Made by a program: the position numbers and the translations under genes. The notes beneath the pieces were generated by a model, which saw only the letters and a program-made list of their open reading frames with translations, searched no databases and was not told the origin of the DNA. From the NCBI GenBank assembly GCA_937927445.1, contig CALAOB010000122.1:1-22907 (forward strand): a DNA stretch of 22,907 nt. The letters run 5' to 3'. Source of the DNA: an uncultured Oribacterium sp. (GTDB taxonomy: Bacteria; Bacillota; Clostridia; Lachnospirales; Lachnospiraceae). Shown here one piece after another: positions 1-7,714 of this stretch; the first letter of the stretch is position 1; each line of letters opens with the position of its first letter.

Positions 1-741
1 GAGCTCTTCATGCAGCTTTACTATAAGATCGGCACCTACCTCCGAAAGCAGGACGCGCAGAGCATCGCGGAGATCAGCCAGCTCGAGGGCCTCTCCGTCT
101 GGGACGTGGCGCTCAGGCACGGCGGGCTCAATGCCTATACCAAGGGAAAGGTCCGCGCCATCCAGACGCACATGCGGAACCTGCTGAAGGAAAGCGCCGG
201 TCGCGCGGTCCATCGCATCGTCGAGTACATGGGCTATCGTGAGTATATGGAACGAAGTGAGATCAAGGACACGAAACTCGATATCCTCCGCATCCTCGCC
301 GATCAGGAGGACAGCCCGAGCCACCTCGTCGACCGCCTCGAGGAGCTCCGGCAGGTCCTGAAGGAGAAGCCACAGGAGCGGGACTGCCCGTTCATCCTCT
401 CGACCATCCATGCCAGCAAGGGCCTCGAGTACGACAGCGTGTATCTCCTCGATGTCATCGACGGCGTCCTCCCGGCGCAGATCCCGAAGGAGCTGAAAAA
501 AGCCGAGAAGGCGGAACTCGCAGCCTACGAAGAAGAGCGTCGTCTCTTCTATGTCGGCATCACCCGCGCGAAGAACCAGCTCTACGTCTTCACGATGAAG
601 ACCCAGCACTCCGCCTTCTGCGATGAGCTCTTCCAGCGCACGCCGAAGAAGAGCAGCGTGAAACCGACCCCGACGTACAGCGGCACCGCACCGAGCAGCT
701 GGGGCGGCTACATCAGCATCACCGGACGGAACCGGCGCTGA
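1..741 (+). CDS. UvrD/PcrA-type superfamily 1 DNA helicase, C-terminal part (5' end outside window)
   Basis: The frame is open from base 1 (it reads E-L-F before the first Met at base 10), so this is the last 246 residues of a longer protein. Two C-terminal SF1A helicase motifs are visible: motif V (STIHASKGLEYDSVYLLD, about residues 133-150) and motif VI (EEERRLFYVGITRAKNQLYV, about residues 177-196). In this family they couple ATP hydrolysis to 3'-5' movement on single-stranded DNA during repair or replication restart. The segment just before motif V is the helical 2B-to-2A region. A basic, Ser/Pro/Thr-rich tail follows motif VI, as is common in PcrA-like proteins. Which paralogue this is (UvrD, PcrA or Rep-like) cannot be decided without the N-terminus. 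Stop is TGA at 739-741. Confidence 0.9.
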   Translation, partial: ELFMQLYYKIGTYLRKQDAQSIAEISQLEGLSVWDVALRHGGLNAYTKGKVRAIQTHMRNLLKESAGRAVHRIVEYMGYREYMERSEIKDTKLDILRILADQEDSPSHLVDRLEELRQVLKEKPQERDCPFILSTIHASKGLEYDSVYLLDVIDGVLPAQIPKELKKAEKAELAAYEEERRLFYVGITRAKNQLYVFTMKTQHSAFCDELFQRTPKKSSVKPTPTYSGTAPSSWGGYISITGRNRR

Positions 742-743
742 AT

Positions 744-778
744 GGCGCAGCCACTCCTCCAGGGCCCCTGGCTGTGCC
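744..778 (+). terminator. GC-rich hairpin after the helicase gene, weak terminator candidate
   Basis: GGCGCAGCC (744-752) can pair with GGCTGTGCC (770-778) through one G-U pair, three bases after the helicase stop. No T-tract follows, so Rho-independent termination is doubtful. It may only protect the 3' end of the mRNA. Confidence 0.3.
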
Positions 779-799
779 CGGTGCGTTCCGCGCCGATTC

Positions 800-828
800 T
801 TGCATTTACGCCCTAAATAAATTATAGT
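800..828 (+). promoter_or_regulatory. Sigma-A type promoter for metG
   Basis: TTGCAT (800-805), a 17-bp spacer and TATAGT (823-828) make a good housekeeping promoter. Transcription should start near 835. The in-frame ATG at 839 would then have almost no leader, which supports the downstream start at 911. Confidence 0.65.
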
Positions 829-910
829 TAATAAGTTAATGCACCCACATACGGTGCGCAATTCTATACATCAGGTCGCCTTCCATTCGGGCGCCCGGAA
901 AGCGAGTATT

Positions 911-2998
911 ATGGAAAAGAAACCTTACTACATCACCACTGCGATTGCCTATGCATCCGGCAAACCGCATATCGGAAACACATATGAGATCGTCCTGGCC
1001 GACGCCATCGCACGATACAAGAGATTCCAGGGCTACGACGTCCAGTTCCAGACCGGAACCGACGAGCACGGCCAGAAGATCGAGGAGAAGGCCGCTGCGG
1101 CCGGCATGACACCGAAGGCCTTCGTTGACAAGACCGCCGGCGACATCAAGACCATCTGGGACCTCATGAACACCTCCTACGACAAGTTCATCCGTACCAC
1201 CGACGATTACCACGAGAAGCAGGTACAGAAGATGTTCAAGAAGATGTACGACAAGGGCGACATCTACAAGTCCGAGTACGAGGGCTGGTACTGTACCCCA
1301 TGTGAGTCCTTCTGGACAGATTCCCAGCTTGTGGACGGCAAGTGTCCGGACTGCGGACGCCCGGTACAGAAGGAGCGTGAGGAGGCTTACTTCTTCAAGA
1401 TGAGCAAGTACGCGGACCGCCTCATGCAGTACTATGACGAGCATCCGGAGTTCATCCAGCCGGTATCCCGTAAGAACGAGATGGTGAACAACTTCCTGAA
1501 GCCGGGTCTCCAGGATCTCTGCGTTTCCAGAACCACCTTCAAGTGGGGCATCCCGGTTGTCGAGGATCCGAAGCACGTCGTCTACGTATGGCTCGACGCG
1601 CTCACGAACTATATCACCGGTCTCGGCTATGATGCAGACGGAAACAGCGACCCGATGTTCGCTAAGTTCTGGCCGGCGGATCTCCACCTCATCGGTAAGG
1701 ACATCATCCGCTTCCATACCATTTACTGGCCGATCTTCCTGATGAGCCTCGATCTCCCGCTTCCGAAGAAGGTCTTCGGCCACCCATGGCTCCTGACCGC
1801 GGCCGGCAAGTCACAGGAAGGCATCAAGATGTCGAAGTCCCGTGGTAACGTGATTTACGCCGACGACCTCGCGAAGCTCTTCGGTGTCGATGCCGTCCGT
1901 TTCTTCGTCATCCATGAGATGCCGTACGAGAACGATGGTGTCATCTCCTGGGAGCTCATGGTCGAGCGGTACAACTCCATGCTCGCAAACATCCTCGGAA
2001 ACCTCGTGAAGCGTACCATCTCGATGAGCAACAAGTACTTCGACGGCGTCGTCGAGGATAAGGGCGTGACCGGCCCGATGGATGAGGATCTGAAGACCAC
2101 CATCCTCCAGGCGGTGAAGACCACCAGCGAGAAGATGGATCAGCTCCGCGTGGCCGACGCACTGACCGCCGTGTTCGACATCTTCCGTCGCTCCAACAAG
2201 TACATCGACGAGACCGAGCCGTGGGTACTCGCGAAGGATCCGGCCCAGGCCGACCGCTTAAAGACCGTCATGTACAACCTCACCGAGGCGCTCAACATCG
2301 GCGCATCGCTCCTCGAGAGCTTCATGCCGGAGACCGCCGAGTCCATCCTTTCCGAGCTCCACGCCGAGAAGCGTGCCCTCGAGGACATGGATCGCTGGGG
2401 CCTCTACAAGTCCGGCACGAAGGTAACCGACGCACCGGCGACCCTCTTCGAGCGTAAGAAGGAAGAGGACGTCATGGTCGAGGTCGAGAAGATCGAGGCA
2501 GCGCAGCGTGCTCAGTACGAGGCGCAGCAGGCGAAGGATGCCGCGGCTTCCGAGGCCAATGCAGACGACCAGAAGGCAGATACCGACGCGGAAGACGATG
2601 GTATGCCGGAGGAAATCCTCGAGAACGGCGACTGTGCACCGGATACGACGATCGCGACACCAGAAGCGAAGCCGGAGATCAGCTTCGAGGACTTCGATAA
2701 GGTCGAGCTTCGCATCGGAAAGATCCTCCACGCAGAGGAGGTTCCGAAGTCAAAGAAGCTTCTGAAGCTCAGCGTGCAGGTCGGTGCCGAGACACGTACG
2801 ATTCTCAGCGGTATCAAGAAGAGCTACAAGCCGGAGGATCTCGTAGGAAAGCGCGTGATGATCGTTGCCAATCTCGCACCGCGGAAGATCGCAGGCGAAG
2901 AGTCCCAGGGTATGATCGTAGCGGCAGAGGATAATGATGGAAACATTGCCCTCATGACCCCGATGGCGAAGATGCCGAGTGGCTGTCTCATCGGCTGA
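911..2998 (+). CDS. metG: Methionyl-tRNA synthetase with C-terminal tRNA-binding domain
   Basis: Charges tRNA-Met with methionine in the cytoplasm. From the chosen start the protein is 695 residues. The class I signature is at residues 19-23 (PHIGN), the KMSKS loop at 306-310, and a zinc-knuckle pattern of four cysteines at 128, 131, 145 and 148. Residues about 591-695 form a Trbp111/EMAP-II-like OB-fold domain used for dimerisation and tRNA binding. Between the anticodon-binding domain and the OB fold lies a low-complexity linker (about 540-590) rich in Ala, Glu and Asp. The frame also contains an ATG at 839, but residues after the ATG at 911 (MEKKPYYITTAIAY) match the usual MetRS N-terminus, and 839 is only about 4 nt from the predicted transcription start. 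The RBS before 911 (GGAAAG) is weak and rather distant. The stop overlaps an ATG (ATGA) that I do not take as the next gene's start. Confidence 0.97.
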   Translation: MEKKPYYITTAIAYASGKPHIGNTYEIVLADAIARYKRFQGYDVQFQTGTDEHGQKIEEKAAAAGMTPKAFVDKTAGDIKTIWDLMNTSYDKFIRTTDDYHEKQVQKMFKKMYDKGDIYKSEYEGWYCTPCESFWTDSQLVDGKCPDCGRPVQKEREEAYFFKMSKYADRLMQYYDEHPEFIQPVSRKNEMVNNFLKPGLQDLCVSRTTFKWGIPVVEDPKHVVYVWLDALTNYITGLGYDADGNSDPMFAKFWPADLHLIGKDIIRFHTIYWPIFLMSLDLPLPKKVFGHPWLLTAAGKSQEGIKMSKSRGNVIYADDLAKLFGVDAVRFFVIHEMPYENDGVISWELMVERYNSMLANILGNLVKRTISMSNKYFDGVVEDKGVTGPMDEDLKTTILQAVKTTSEKMDQLRVADALTAVFDIFRRSNKYIDETEPWVLAKDPAQADRLKTVMYNLTEALNIGASLLESFMPETAESILSELHAEKRALEDMDRWGLYKSGTKVTDAPATLFERKKEEDVMVEVEKIEAAQRAQYEAQQAKDAAASEANADDQKADTDAEDDGMPEEILENGDCAPDTTIATPEAKPEISFEDFDKVELRIGKILHAEEVPKSKKLLKLSVQVGAETRTILSGIKKSYKPEDLVGKRVMIVANLAPRKIAGEESQGMIVAAEDNDGNIALMTPMAKMPSGCLIG

Positions 2999-3006
2999 TG
3001 AATACC

Positions 3007-3045
3007 ACGACCGGCGCGCAGGAAGCTGTGCACCGGTCGTCGTTT
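3007..3045 (+). terminator. Probable metG terminator hairpin
   Basis: ACGACCGG (3007-3014) and CCGGTCGT (3033-3040) are perfect complements. Inside them GCGCAG and CTGTGC pair with one G-U pair around a GAAG loop. A short CGTTT follows. The U-tract is short, so termination may be partial, leaving read-through into the next two genes. The hairpin lies inside the codons that would be used by an upstream start at 2998, which argues against that start. Confidence 0.55.
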
Positions 3046-3051
3046 AAAATT

Positions 3052-3825
3052 ATGTCTACATATCAAAGTGTTTTAAAAAGCACCAGAAAAGGAATCGGAC
3101 TGTCCGGCGGCCTCCTGAAGCTCTTCGCGACCCTCATGATGACCGCGTACAGCTTCGCTGTCGTCATCATAAAGAACGGCAAGCTCTACGGATACTCCGA
3201 GGAATACTATCAGATGGCGATCGCCACGGCGGAAGGGATGCGCTGGCTCCGGCTCTACGACATCCTTCATTTCTGTGGCTTTTTCTGCTTCCCGATCTTC
3301 GCATTTCTCTGCGTCGAAGGCTTCATCCATACCTCCGACTTCTGGAAATATTTCGGACGCATGCTTGTGTTCGCACTGCTGAGCGAGGCCCCGTTCGACC
3401 TCTGCATGTACAACGAGACCTATCACTTCGAGCTGCAGAACCCGATGCTCACACTCGCACTCGGACTTCTCGTGATGTATGGCATGAAACAGAACCGGAA
3501 GCGCATAGAGCGAAAGTGGCTCTGTGTCGTGGCCGGCTGTGCCGTAGCCTGGATCGCACATCTTCAGTTCGGCGTGTTCACGATCCTCGGCATGGCCCTC
3601 ATGTACAATTTCCATAAGGAGAAGACCCTGCAGATCGTGAGCGGCGTCCTGACCACCGCCGCCGGCTCCGTCAGCGCCCACTTCCTTCCGGTCCTCTGCT
3701 TCCTGCCGATCGGACTCTACAACGGCGAGCGTGGCCGCCTGCACCCGAAGTGGTTCTTCTACCTCTATTACCCGCTCCACCTCAGCGCGTTTTACCTGAT
3801 GATCTATATCGGCGCATTGCTATAG
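3052..3825 (+). CDS. TraX-family multi-spanning membrane protein
   Basis: A 257-residue hydrophobic protein with about seven to eight membrane segments. Family hallmarks are visible: an N-terminal GGLLKLFATLMM segment, FPIFAFLCVEGFIHT followed by KYFGRMLVFALLSEAPFDL, then LPIGLYNGERG and a C-terminal FFYLYYPLHLSAFYLMIY. TraX was first described as the F-pilin N-acetylase. Chromosomal Firmicutes members are common, lack any conjugation context and have no proven substrate; a membrane acyltransferase role is inference. The start at 3052 (MSTYQSVLK) is preferred to the ATG at 2998 because the upstream codons coincide with the metG terminator hairpin. No clear Shine-Dalgarno precedes 3052, so the start remains uncertain. 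It is 11 bp from tatD and probably shares its transcript. Nothing else conjugative is nearby. Confidence 0.85.
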   Translation: MSTYQSVLKSTRKGIGLSGGLLKLFATLMMTAYSFAVVIIKNGKLYGYSEEYYQMAIATAEGMRWLRLYDILHFCGFFCFPIFAFLCVEGFIHTSDFWKYFGRMLVFALLSEAPFDLCMYNETYHFELQNPMLTLALGLLVMYGMKQNRKRIERKWLCVVAGCAVAWIAHLQFGVFTILGMALMYNFHKEKTLQIVSGVLTTAAGSVSAHFLPVLCFLPIGLYNGERGRLHPKWFFYLYYPLHLSAFYLMIYIGALL

Positions 3826-3836
3826 TTACAATTTTT

Positions 3837-4796
3837 ATGAAAAAAGCAAGTGAAATTTTTGATACCCATGCGCATCTCTGCGATGCGGCCTTTGACGAGG
3901 ACCGCGAGGCGATCATCGCGGATCTCGGCGCCCATGGCGTCGGTGCGTTTACAGAGATCGGCTTCGATCTGCCGTCGAGCCGCGCGGCGCTGGCGCTCGC
4001 GGAGCGTTATCCGCAGGTCTACGCGGCGGTGGGCTTCCATCCGGACCACAGTGATCATCTGCGTGACGAGGATGTGGAGACGCTTCGGCAGATGGTGGAA
4101 AACGACCGTCAGCAGGAGGGCGAAGGCGCATCGCATGGCGAGAACCCACGGCATTTCGTGGCGTTAAATGTGGATAAGTCCGGAGTCGAAAACAGTAAAG
4201 GGACACGACAGAAGATCGTGGCAATCGGTGAGATCGGTCTGGACTATCACTATACACGCGAAAGCATTCTGCGGCGGGCCGCCGCTTCCGGCCAGGAAGT
4301 GGATCCGGAGAGTCTCGCGACGGCCGATCCGGAGCCGGAGATCCAGAAGGCCTGCTTCCGACGGATGCTCCAGCTTGCACGGGAGCTCGGGCTTCCGATC
4401 AATGTGCACTCGCGGGAAGCGGCGCAGGATACCTACGATCTCATCGTGGAGGAGCGCGGCTATGAAAACTCCGGCATCATCCACTGCTTCGGTTATCCGG
4501 TGGAGATGGCTGAGCGCTTCGTGAAGCTCGGGCTGTATGTCGGTGTCGGCGGCGTCGTCACCTTTAAGAACTCCCGGAAGCTGAAGGAAGTGGTGGAGCG
4601 CATCCCGATCGAGCGCATCGTCCTTGAGACGGACTGTCCGTACATGGCACCGGTGCCGAAGCGCGGCACCCGGAACGACCCGCGGAATCTTCCGTACGTC
4701 GTGGAGGAGATTGCGGCGCTTCGCCAGATGGACCCGGCGGAGGTCATCCGCATCACCACCGAAAACGCGAAGCGTGTATATCGCATCACAGAGTAA
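3837..4796 (+). CDS. tatD: TatD-family metal-dependent deoxyribonuclease
   Basis: TIM-barrel metallohydrolase of the TatD/YcfH family, thought to act as a 3'-5' exonuclease or DNA-repair nuclease. The metal ligands are all present: HxH at H11 and H13 (DTHAHL), E132 in GEIGLDYH, H191 in NVHSREA, H216 in HCFGYP and D266 in ETDCPYMAP. At 319 residues it is about 60 longer than the usual 255-260. The extra length lies in two hydrophilic insertions, about 88-125 (between the LRQM helix and the VAIGEIGLDY strand) and about 142-165 (just after LDYHY). The longer frame back to 3750 overlaps the TraX coding sequence and has no matching N-terminus, so ATG 3837 is chosen. metG-tatD neighbourhoods are common in Firmicutes, which supports the assignment. 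It ends eight bases before a strong hairpin. Confidence 0.95.
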   Translation: MKKASEIFDTHAHLCDAAFDEDREAIIADLGAHGVGAFTEIGFDLPSSRAALALAERYPQVYAAVGFHPDHSDHLRDEDVETLRQMVENDRQQEGEGASHGENPRHFVALNVDKSGVENSKGTRQKIVAIGEIGLDYHYTRESILRRAAASGQEVDPESLATADPEPEIQKACFRRMLQLARELGLPINVHSREAAQDTYDLIVEERGYENSGIIHCFGYPVEMAERFVKLGLYVGVGGVVTFKNSRKLKEVVERIPIERIVLETDCPYMAPVPKRGTRNDPRNLPYVVEEIAALRQMDPAEVIRITTENAKRVYRITE

Positions 4797-4803
4797 AACA
4801 AAA

Positions 4804-4868
4804 GCAGGAGGTCGCTCTCCGCGGAACCATGGTCAATGGCTCTGGGCGAGCGACCTCCTGCGTTTTTT
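4804..4868 (+). terminator. Structured repeat element A, also a strong Rho-independent terminator for tatD
   Basis: A perfect 14-bp stem pairs 4804-4817 with 4848-4861 and is followed by G and six T (4863-4868). The inside of the hairpin carries an imperfect inner stem (GGAACC / GGCTCT). The 58-bp element 4804-4861 recurs, reverse-complemented, at 8210-8267 with 47 of 58 bases identical and two compensatory pair changes in the outer stem. It therefore works as a terminator but also belongs to a dispersed family. A-rich DNA upstream (AAAACAAAAG) gives a T-tract on the other strand, so it may be bidirectional. Confidence 0.9.
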
Positions 4869-5024
4869 ATGTCCTCTTTTTATGATTTCTGGAGAACAAG
4901 TCTTCTGCATATGTGCATAGTGCTTATAAATAGTGCCTGATTTCATATATTATTATTGCATTATTTTCATTCCACTTCGGAATAACAGATTGAATATCCA
5001 GGTAAACTATAATTGATGACATAG

Positions 5025-5034
5025 TAAACCGGTT
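5025..5034. promoter_or_regulatory. LacI-type operator, upstream copy
   Basis: TAAACCGGTT is the CG-centred palindrome typical of LacI/GalR-family sites. Its centre is 42 bp, about four helical turns, from the centre of the second copy at 5067-5078. Confidence 0.5.
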
Positions 5035-5037
5035 GTG

Positions 5038-5067
5038 TTTACTAAATAGCTGTGCAACATGTATAAT
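5038..5067 (+). promoter_or_regulatory. Promoter of the TRAP transporter operon
   Basis: TTTACT (5038-5043), an 18-bp spacer and a consensus TATAAT (5062-5067). The predicted start near 5074 falls within the downstream palindrome, so a bound repressor would cover the -10 edge and the start site. Confidence 0.6.
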
Positions 5068-5078
5068 AAACCGGTTTA
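5067..5078. promoter_or_regulatory. LacI-type operator, perfect 12-bp palindrome at the start site
   Basis: TAAACCGGTTTA is fully palindromic and shares its first base with the end of the -10 box. Paired with the copy at 5025 it suggests repression, possibly by looping. No regulator gene lies next to it. Confidence 0.55.
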
Positions 5079-5231
5079 ATTTTATGAAAATATAATCTAG
5101 TTTGATAAAAACGCTGGTGATAATATTTCTTCATGACAGAAGATGCAGAGCGCGCCGCAGAGCGGATTGAGTCAAGTGCGGACGGCCTGCCACATGCACG
5201 GCGCAAAGGGGCGCCAGGAAGGGAAACAATT

Positions 5232-6341
5232 ATGAAAAGAGTATTATCTGTTGTGCTGAGTGCTGCAATGCTGAGTTCGATGGCAGCGTGCGGTTCCTAT
5301 AATACACCAGCGACGACCACCGCCGCAGCAGCCGCAGAGACGACGGCAGCAGCCGCAGAGACGACGGCAGCAGCCGCAGAGTCAAAGGCGGAGGAGGCCG
5401 CTCCTGCAGCGGATGCGACCACCATCATCCTCGGTCACTTCGGTGCACCGGGCGAGCCGGTCACCAATGCAGCCGAGACCTTCAAGTCGGAGCTGGAGAA
5501 GGTATCCGGTGGTGCCATGACCGTCGAGATCCATCCGAACTCCGAGCTCGGTAATGCGAAGGAGATGGCAGAGCAGACCGCCATCAATGCGATCCAGGCC
5601 TGCCTGATCTCCCAGGGCTCCCTCGATAAGTACGATATCCGTTATGCACTTCCGATCGCACCGTATGTATTCACCTCCTACGAGCAGGCGTACGCTGTAT
5701 GTGATGGCCCGTTTGCAGAGTGGGTAAATGACGGTACACTCGAGAGCAAGGGTCTCCACAACGTCGGACCTTGGGACTACGGCTTCCGTTGCCTGACCAA
5801 CTCGAAGAAGGAAGTCAAGGCTCCGGAGGATGTAAAGGGCTTAAAGATCCGTACACCGAACGAGGTTCAGAAGGTTGCCTGCTTCGAAGCCCTCGGCGCC
5901 GATGTACAGCAGATCGCCTTCTCAGAGCTCATCACCGCACTGAAGCAGGGCACGGTCGATGGCCAGGAGAACCCGCTGTCCACCATCTACAACAACAAGA
6001 TGTGGGAAGCAAATCAGAAGTATCTGACACTCGACAAGCACACCTGGGAGGCTGTTAACCTGACCGTTTCCAACGAATTCTGGGAGGGTCTCAGCGACGA
6101 GCAGAAGGGCTGGGTCGAGGACGCTGCAGATGTTGCGAAGAAGCAGATGCGTGAAGAGGTTCAGAACGGCGAGGCCGACTACATCCAGAAGCTGAAGGAT
6201 GCCGGCATGACCGTCACCGAGGTCGATATGGAAGCCTTCAAGGCAGCGATGCAGCCTGCATGGGACAAGATCGCAGAGTACGAGGGATCTCAGGACGATA
6301 TGAACAAGTTCCTTCAGATGTGCGAGGACACAAAGGCATAA
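5232..6341 (+). CDS. dctP: TRAP transporter substrate-binding lipoprotein, DctP family
   Basis: Extracytoplasmic solute receptor of a TRAP transporter, which delivers a carboxylate-type ligand to the DctQM permease. The 369-residue protein begins with a lipoprotein signal peptide; the lipobox is MAAC with the lipidated cysteine at residue 20. An Ala/Thr/Glu linker (about 21-55) then tethers the domain to the membrane. Family features follow: HPNSELGNAKEM, then RCLTNSKKEVKAPEDVKGLKIRTP (the arginine in KIRTP is at the usual ligand-carboxylate position), then FSELITALKQGTVDGQENPLS. The start is set by AGGAAGGG ten or so bases upstream and by the signal peptide. The ligand cannot be read from sequence; sugar acids or dicarboxylates are the common classes. 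A hairpin after the gene (6362-6397) may raise its mRNA level over that of the permease genes. Confidence 0.95.
   Translation: MKRVLSVVLSAAMLSSMAACGSYNTPATTTAAAAAETTAAAAETTAAAAESKAEEAAPAADATTIILGHFGAPGEPVTNAAETFKSELEKVSGGAMTVEIHPNSELGNAKEMAEQTAINAIQACLISQGSLDKYDIRYALPIAPYVFTSYEQAYAVCDGPFAEWVNDGTLESKGLHNVGPWDYGFRCLTNSKKEVKAPEDVKGLKIRTPNEVQKVACFEALGADVQQIAFSELITALKQGTVDGQENPLSTIYNNKMWEANQKYLTLDKHTWEAVNLTVSNEFWEGLSDEQKGWVEDAADVAKKQMREEVQNGEADYIQKLKDAGMTVTEVDMEAFKAAMQPAWDKIAEYEGSQDDMNKFLQMCEDTKA
5319..5381 (+). repeat. 21-bp tandem repeat coding the lipoprotein linker
   Basis: Two identical 21-bp units (5340-5360 and 5361-5381) are preceded by a diverged third (5319-5339). Each encodes a seven-residue TTAAAAE-type unit in the tether after the lipidated cysteine. 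Such repeats can change copy number by slippage without shifting frame. Confidence 0.85.
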
Positions 6342-6361
6342 TCCCGTAAACTAATTTATAA

Positions 6362-6397
6362 GCCCCTGGCGGTATGTGATTCAATGCCGGCAGGGGC
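6362..6397 (+). promoter_or_regulatory. Intercistronic hairpin between dctP and dctM
   Basis: GCCCCTG (6362-6368) pairs with CAGGGGC (6391-6397), and GCGG/CCGG may extend it inward. It is followed by ATACTTTC, not a real T-tract. Partial termination or 3'-end protection here would make more binding protein than permease, as is common in transport operons. Confidence 0.6.
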
Positions 6398-6421
6398 ATA
6401 CTTTCATGAAAGGGGATCCCA

Positions 6422-7699
6422 ATGGTAGCATTTATCACAGTTGTCGTACTCGTCGGACTCATGCTGGTCGGCGTCCCGGTCTGCATCGCGATGGGTATCA
6501 CCAGTGCCGGCGTCTTCGCAGCGCTGGGCAATGCAAAAATCCTCGCTGTCATGGCGCAGCGTATCTACAACGGCACCACCGGTTTCACGATGCTGGCGAT
6601 TCCGTTCTTCATCCTGGCCGGTAATCTCATGAACACGGGCGGTATCACCGATCGTATCTTCGCCTTCGCCAATGCCTGTGTCGGCCACTGGACAGGTGGT
6701 CTCGGTCAGGTAAACATCGTCTCCTCCGTCATCTTCTCCGGCATGTCCGGTGCGGCGGTCGCAGATGCGGCCGGACTCGGCGTCATCGAGATGAAGGCCA
6801 TGGATGATGCAGGTTACGATCACACCTTCAGTGCCGGTATCACGGCGGCCTCCTCGACCATCGGACCGGTTATCCCGCCGAGCATCCCATTCGTTGTATA
6901 CTCCTCCTGCTCCGGTGCATCCGTCGCGAAGCTCTTCGCTGCCGGTTTCATGCCGGGCTTCATGATGGCGCTGGCGATGGGCATCGCCGTCTATGTACAG
7001 TCGAAGCGGAAGCACTTCCCGGTTATGCCGCGTATGCCGTGGGGCGAGCGCCTGAAGGCTTTCGTCCGTGCGATCCCGAGTCTGCTGACGGTCGTCATCA
7101 TCGTCGGCGGTATCTGGGGCGGTATCTTCACTGCGACCGAGGCTGCGATCGTCGCGACCTTCTACGCCCTCTTCCTGAGTGGTGTCGTTTATAAGTCGCT
7201 GACCCTTAAGAGCCTGATGAGCATCATCTACGACAGCATCATGACGAGCTGCAAGACCCTGTTCATCATTGCCATCGCGAACTTCCTCGCGTACTTCCTG
7301 ATTCATGCACGTGTACCGAATCAGATCATCGAAGGCATGCTGAGCATCACGAACAACCCGTACATCCTGATCCTCCTGATCATCTTCATCCTGTTCATCC
7401 TCGGTATGTTCATGGAAGGTACGGCCGTCATCCTGATCGTGACCCCGATCTTCCTTCCGATCATCGACGCCATCGGTATGGATTACCTCCAGTTCGGTGT
7501 CATCATGATCGTCGCTTCCATGGTCGGTCTTCTGACCCCGCCGGTCGGCATGTCCCTCTATGCGGTTTCGAGTATCACGAAGGTATCGCTGATCGATCTC
7601 TCGAAGGAAGTCATCCCGTACGTAGTGGGTATCCTGATCGTTCTGATGCTCTGTGCTTACGTTCCGGCATTTTCATTGACCCTGCCGTCACTGCTGTAA
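6422..7699 (+). CDS. dctM: TRAP transporter large permease subunit, DctM family
   Basis: The 425-residue integral membrane subunit carries the ion-coupled transport pathway. About 12 membrane segments are visible. Family signatures include GTTGFTMLAIPFFILAGNLM, the glycine-rich SSVIFSGMSGAAVADAAGLG, ITAASSTIGPVIPPSIPFV and, near the C-terminus, VGLLTPPVGMSLYAVSSI. AAAGGGG seven or so bases before ATG 6422 is a good RBS. It lies 80 bp after dctP with a hairpin between, and 15 bp before dctQ, whose RBS begins at its stop codon. The order P-M-Q differs from the more usual P-Q-M. Full length, no defects seen. Confidence 0.96.
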   Translation: MVAFITVVVLVGLMLVGVPVCIAMGITSAGVFAALGNAKILAVMAQRIYNGTTGFTMLAIPFFILAGNLMNTGGITDRIFAFANACVGHWTGGLGQVNIVSSVIFSGMSGAAVADAAGLGVIEMKAMDDAGYDHTFSAGITAASSTIGPVIPPSIPFVVYSSCSGASVAKLFAAGFMPGFMMALAMGIAVYVQSKRKHFPVMPRMPWGERLKAFVRAIPSLLTVVIIVGGIWGGIFTATEAAIVATFYALFLSGVVYKSLTLKSLMSIIYDSIMTSCKTLFIIAIANFLAYFLIHARVPNQIIEGMLSITNNPYILILLIIFILFILGMFMEGTAVILIVTPIFLPIIDAIGMDYLQFGVIMIVASMVGLLTPPVGMSLYAVSSITKVSLIDLSKEVIPYVVGILIVLMLCAYVPAFSLTLPSLL

Positions 7700-7714
7700 A
7701 GGAGGCGAAGACTT

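Larger units (their letters stand above)
4869..5231 (+). other. AT-rich intergenic region with TRAP operon control signals
   Basis: This 363-base gap has no credible gene. It holds the promoter and two operator-like palindromes described separately (5025-5078) and a leader of about 158 nt before dctP. A further TATAAT at 5091-5096 lacks a matching -35. The in-frame ATG at 5133 would add 33 charged residues before a typical signal peptide and has no RBS, so it is not used. Confidence 0.5.

Noticed and set aside
742..910. T-box leader before metG
   Set aside because: No T-box sequence (TGGNACC-type) or specifier stem, and the predicted leader is only about 75 nt.
836..1783. 315-codon open frame antisense to metG
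   Set aside because: A shadow of a strongly supported gene; no RBS, no family motif, and its open frame follows from the GC-rich third positions of metG.
2998..3051. ATGA-coupled start of the TraX gene
   Set aside because: These codons form the metG terminator hairpin and do not match the family N-terminus.
2998..3825. TraX as a sign of a conjugative element
   Set aside because: No relaxase, type IV secretion, integrase or att-like repeats; chromosomal TraX-family genes are common in Firmicutes.
5102..5126. Second promoter before dctP (TTGATA ... TAATAT)
   Set aside because: The spacer is only about 13 bp.
5133..5231. N-terminal extension of the TRAP binding protein
   Set aside because: It would bury a textbook lipoprotein signal peptide behind 33 charged residues; the RBS is in front of 5232.
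6404..7306. 300-codon open frame antisense to dctM
   Set aside because: Highly charged, repetitive composition, the mirror of a hydrophobic membrane protein gene.
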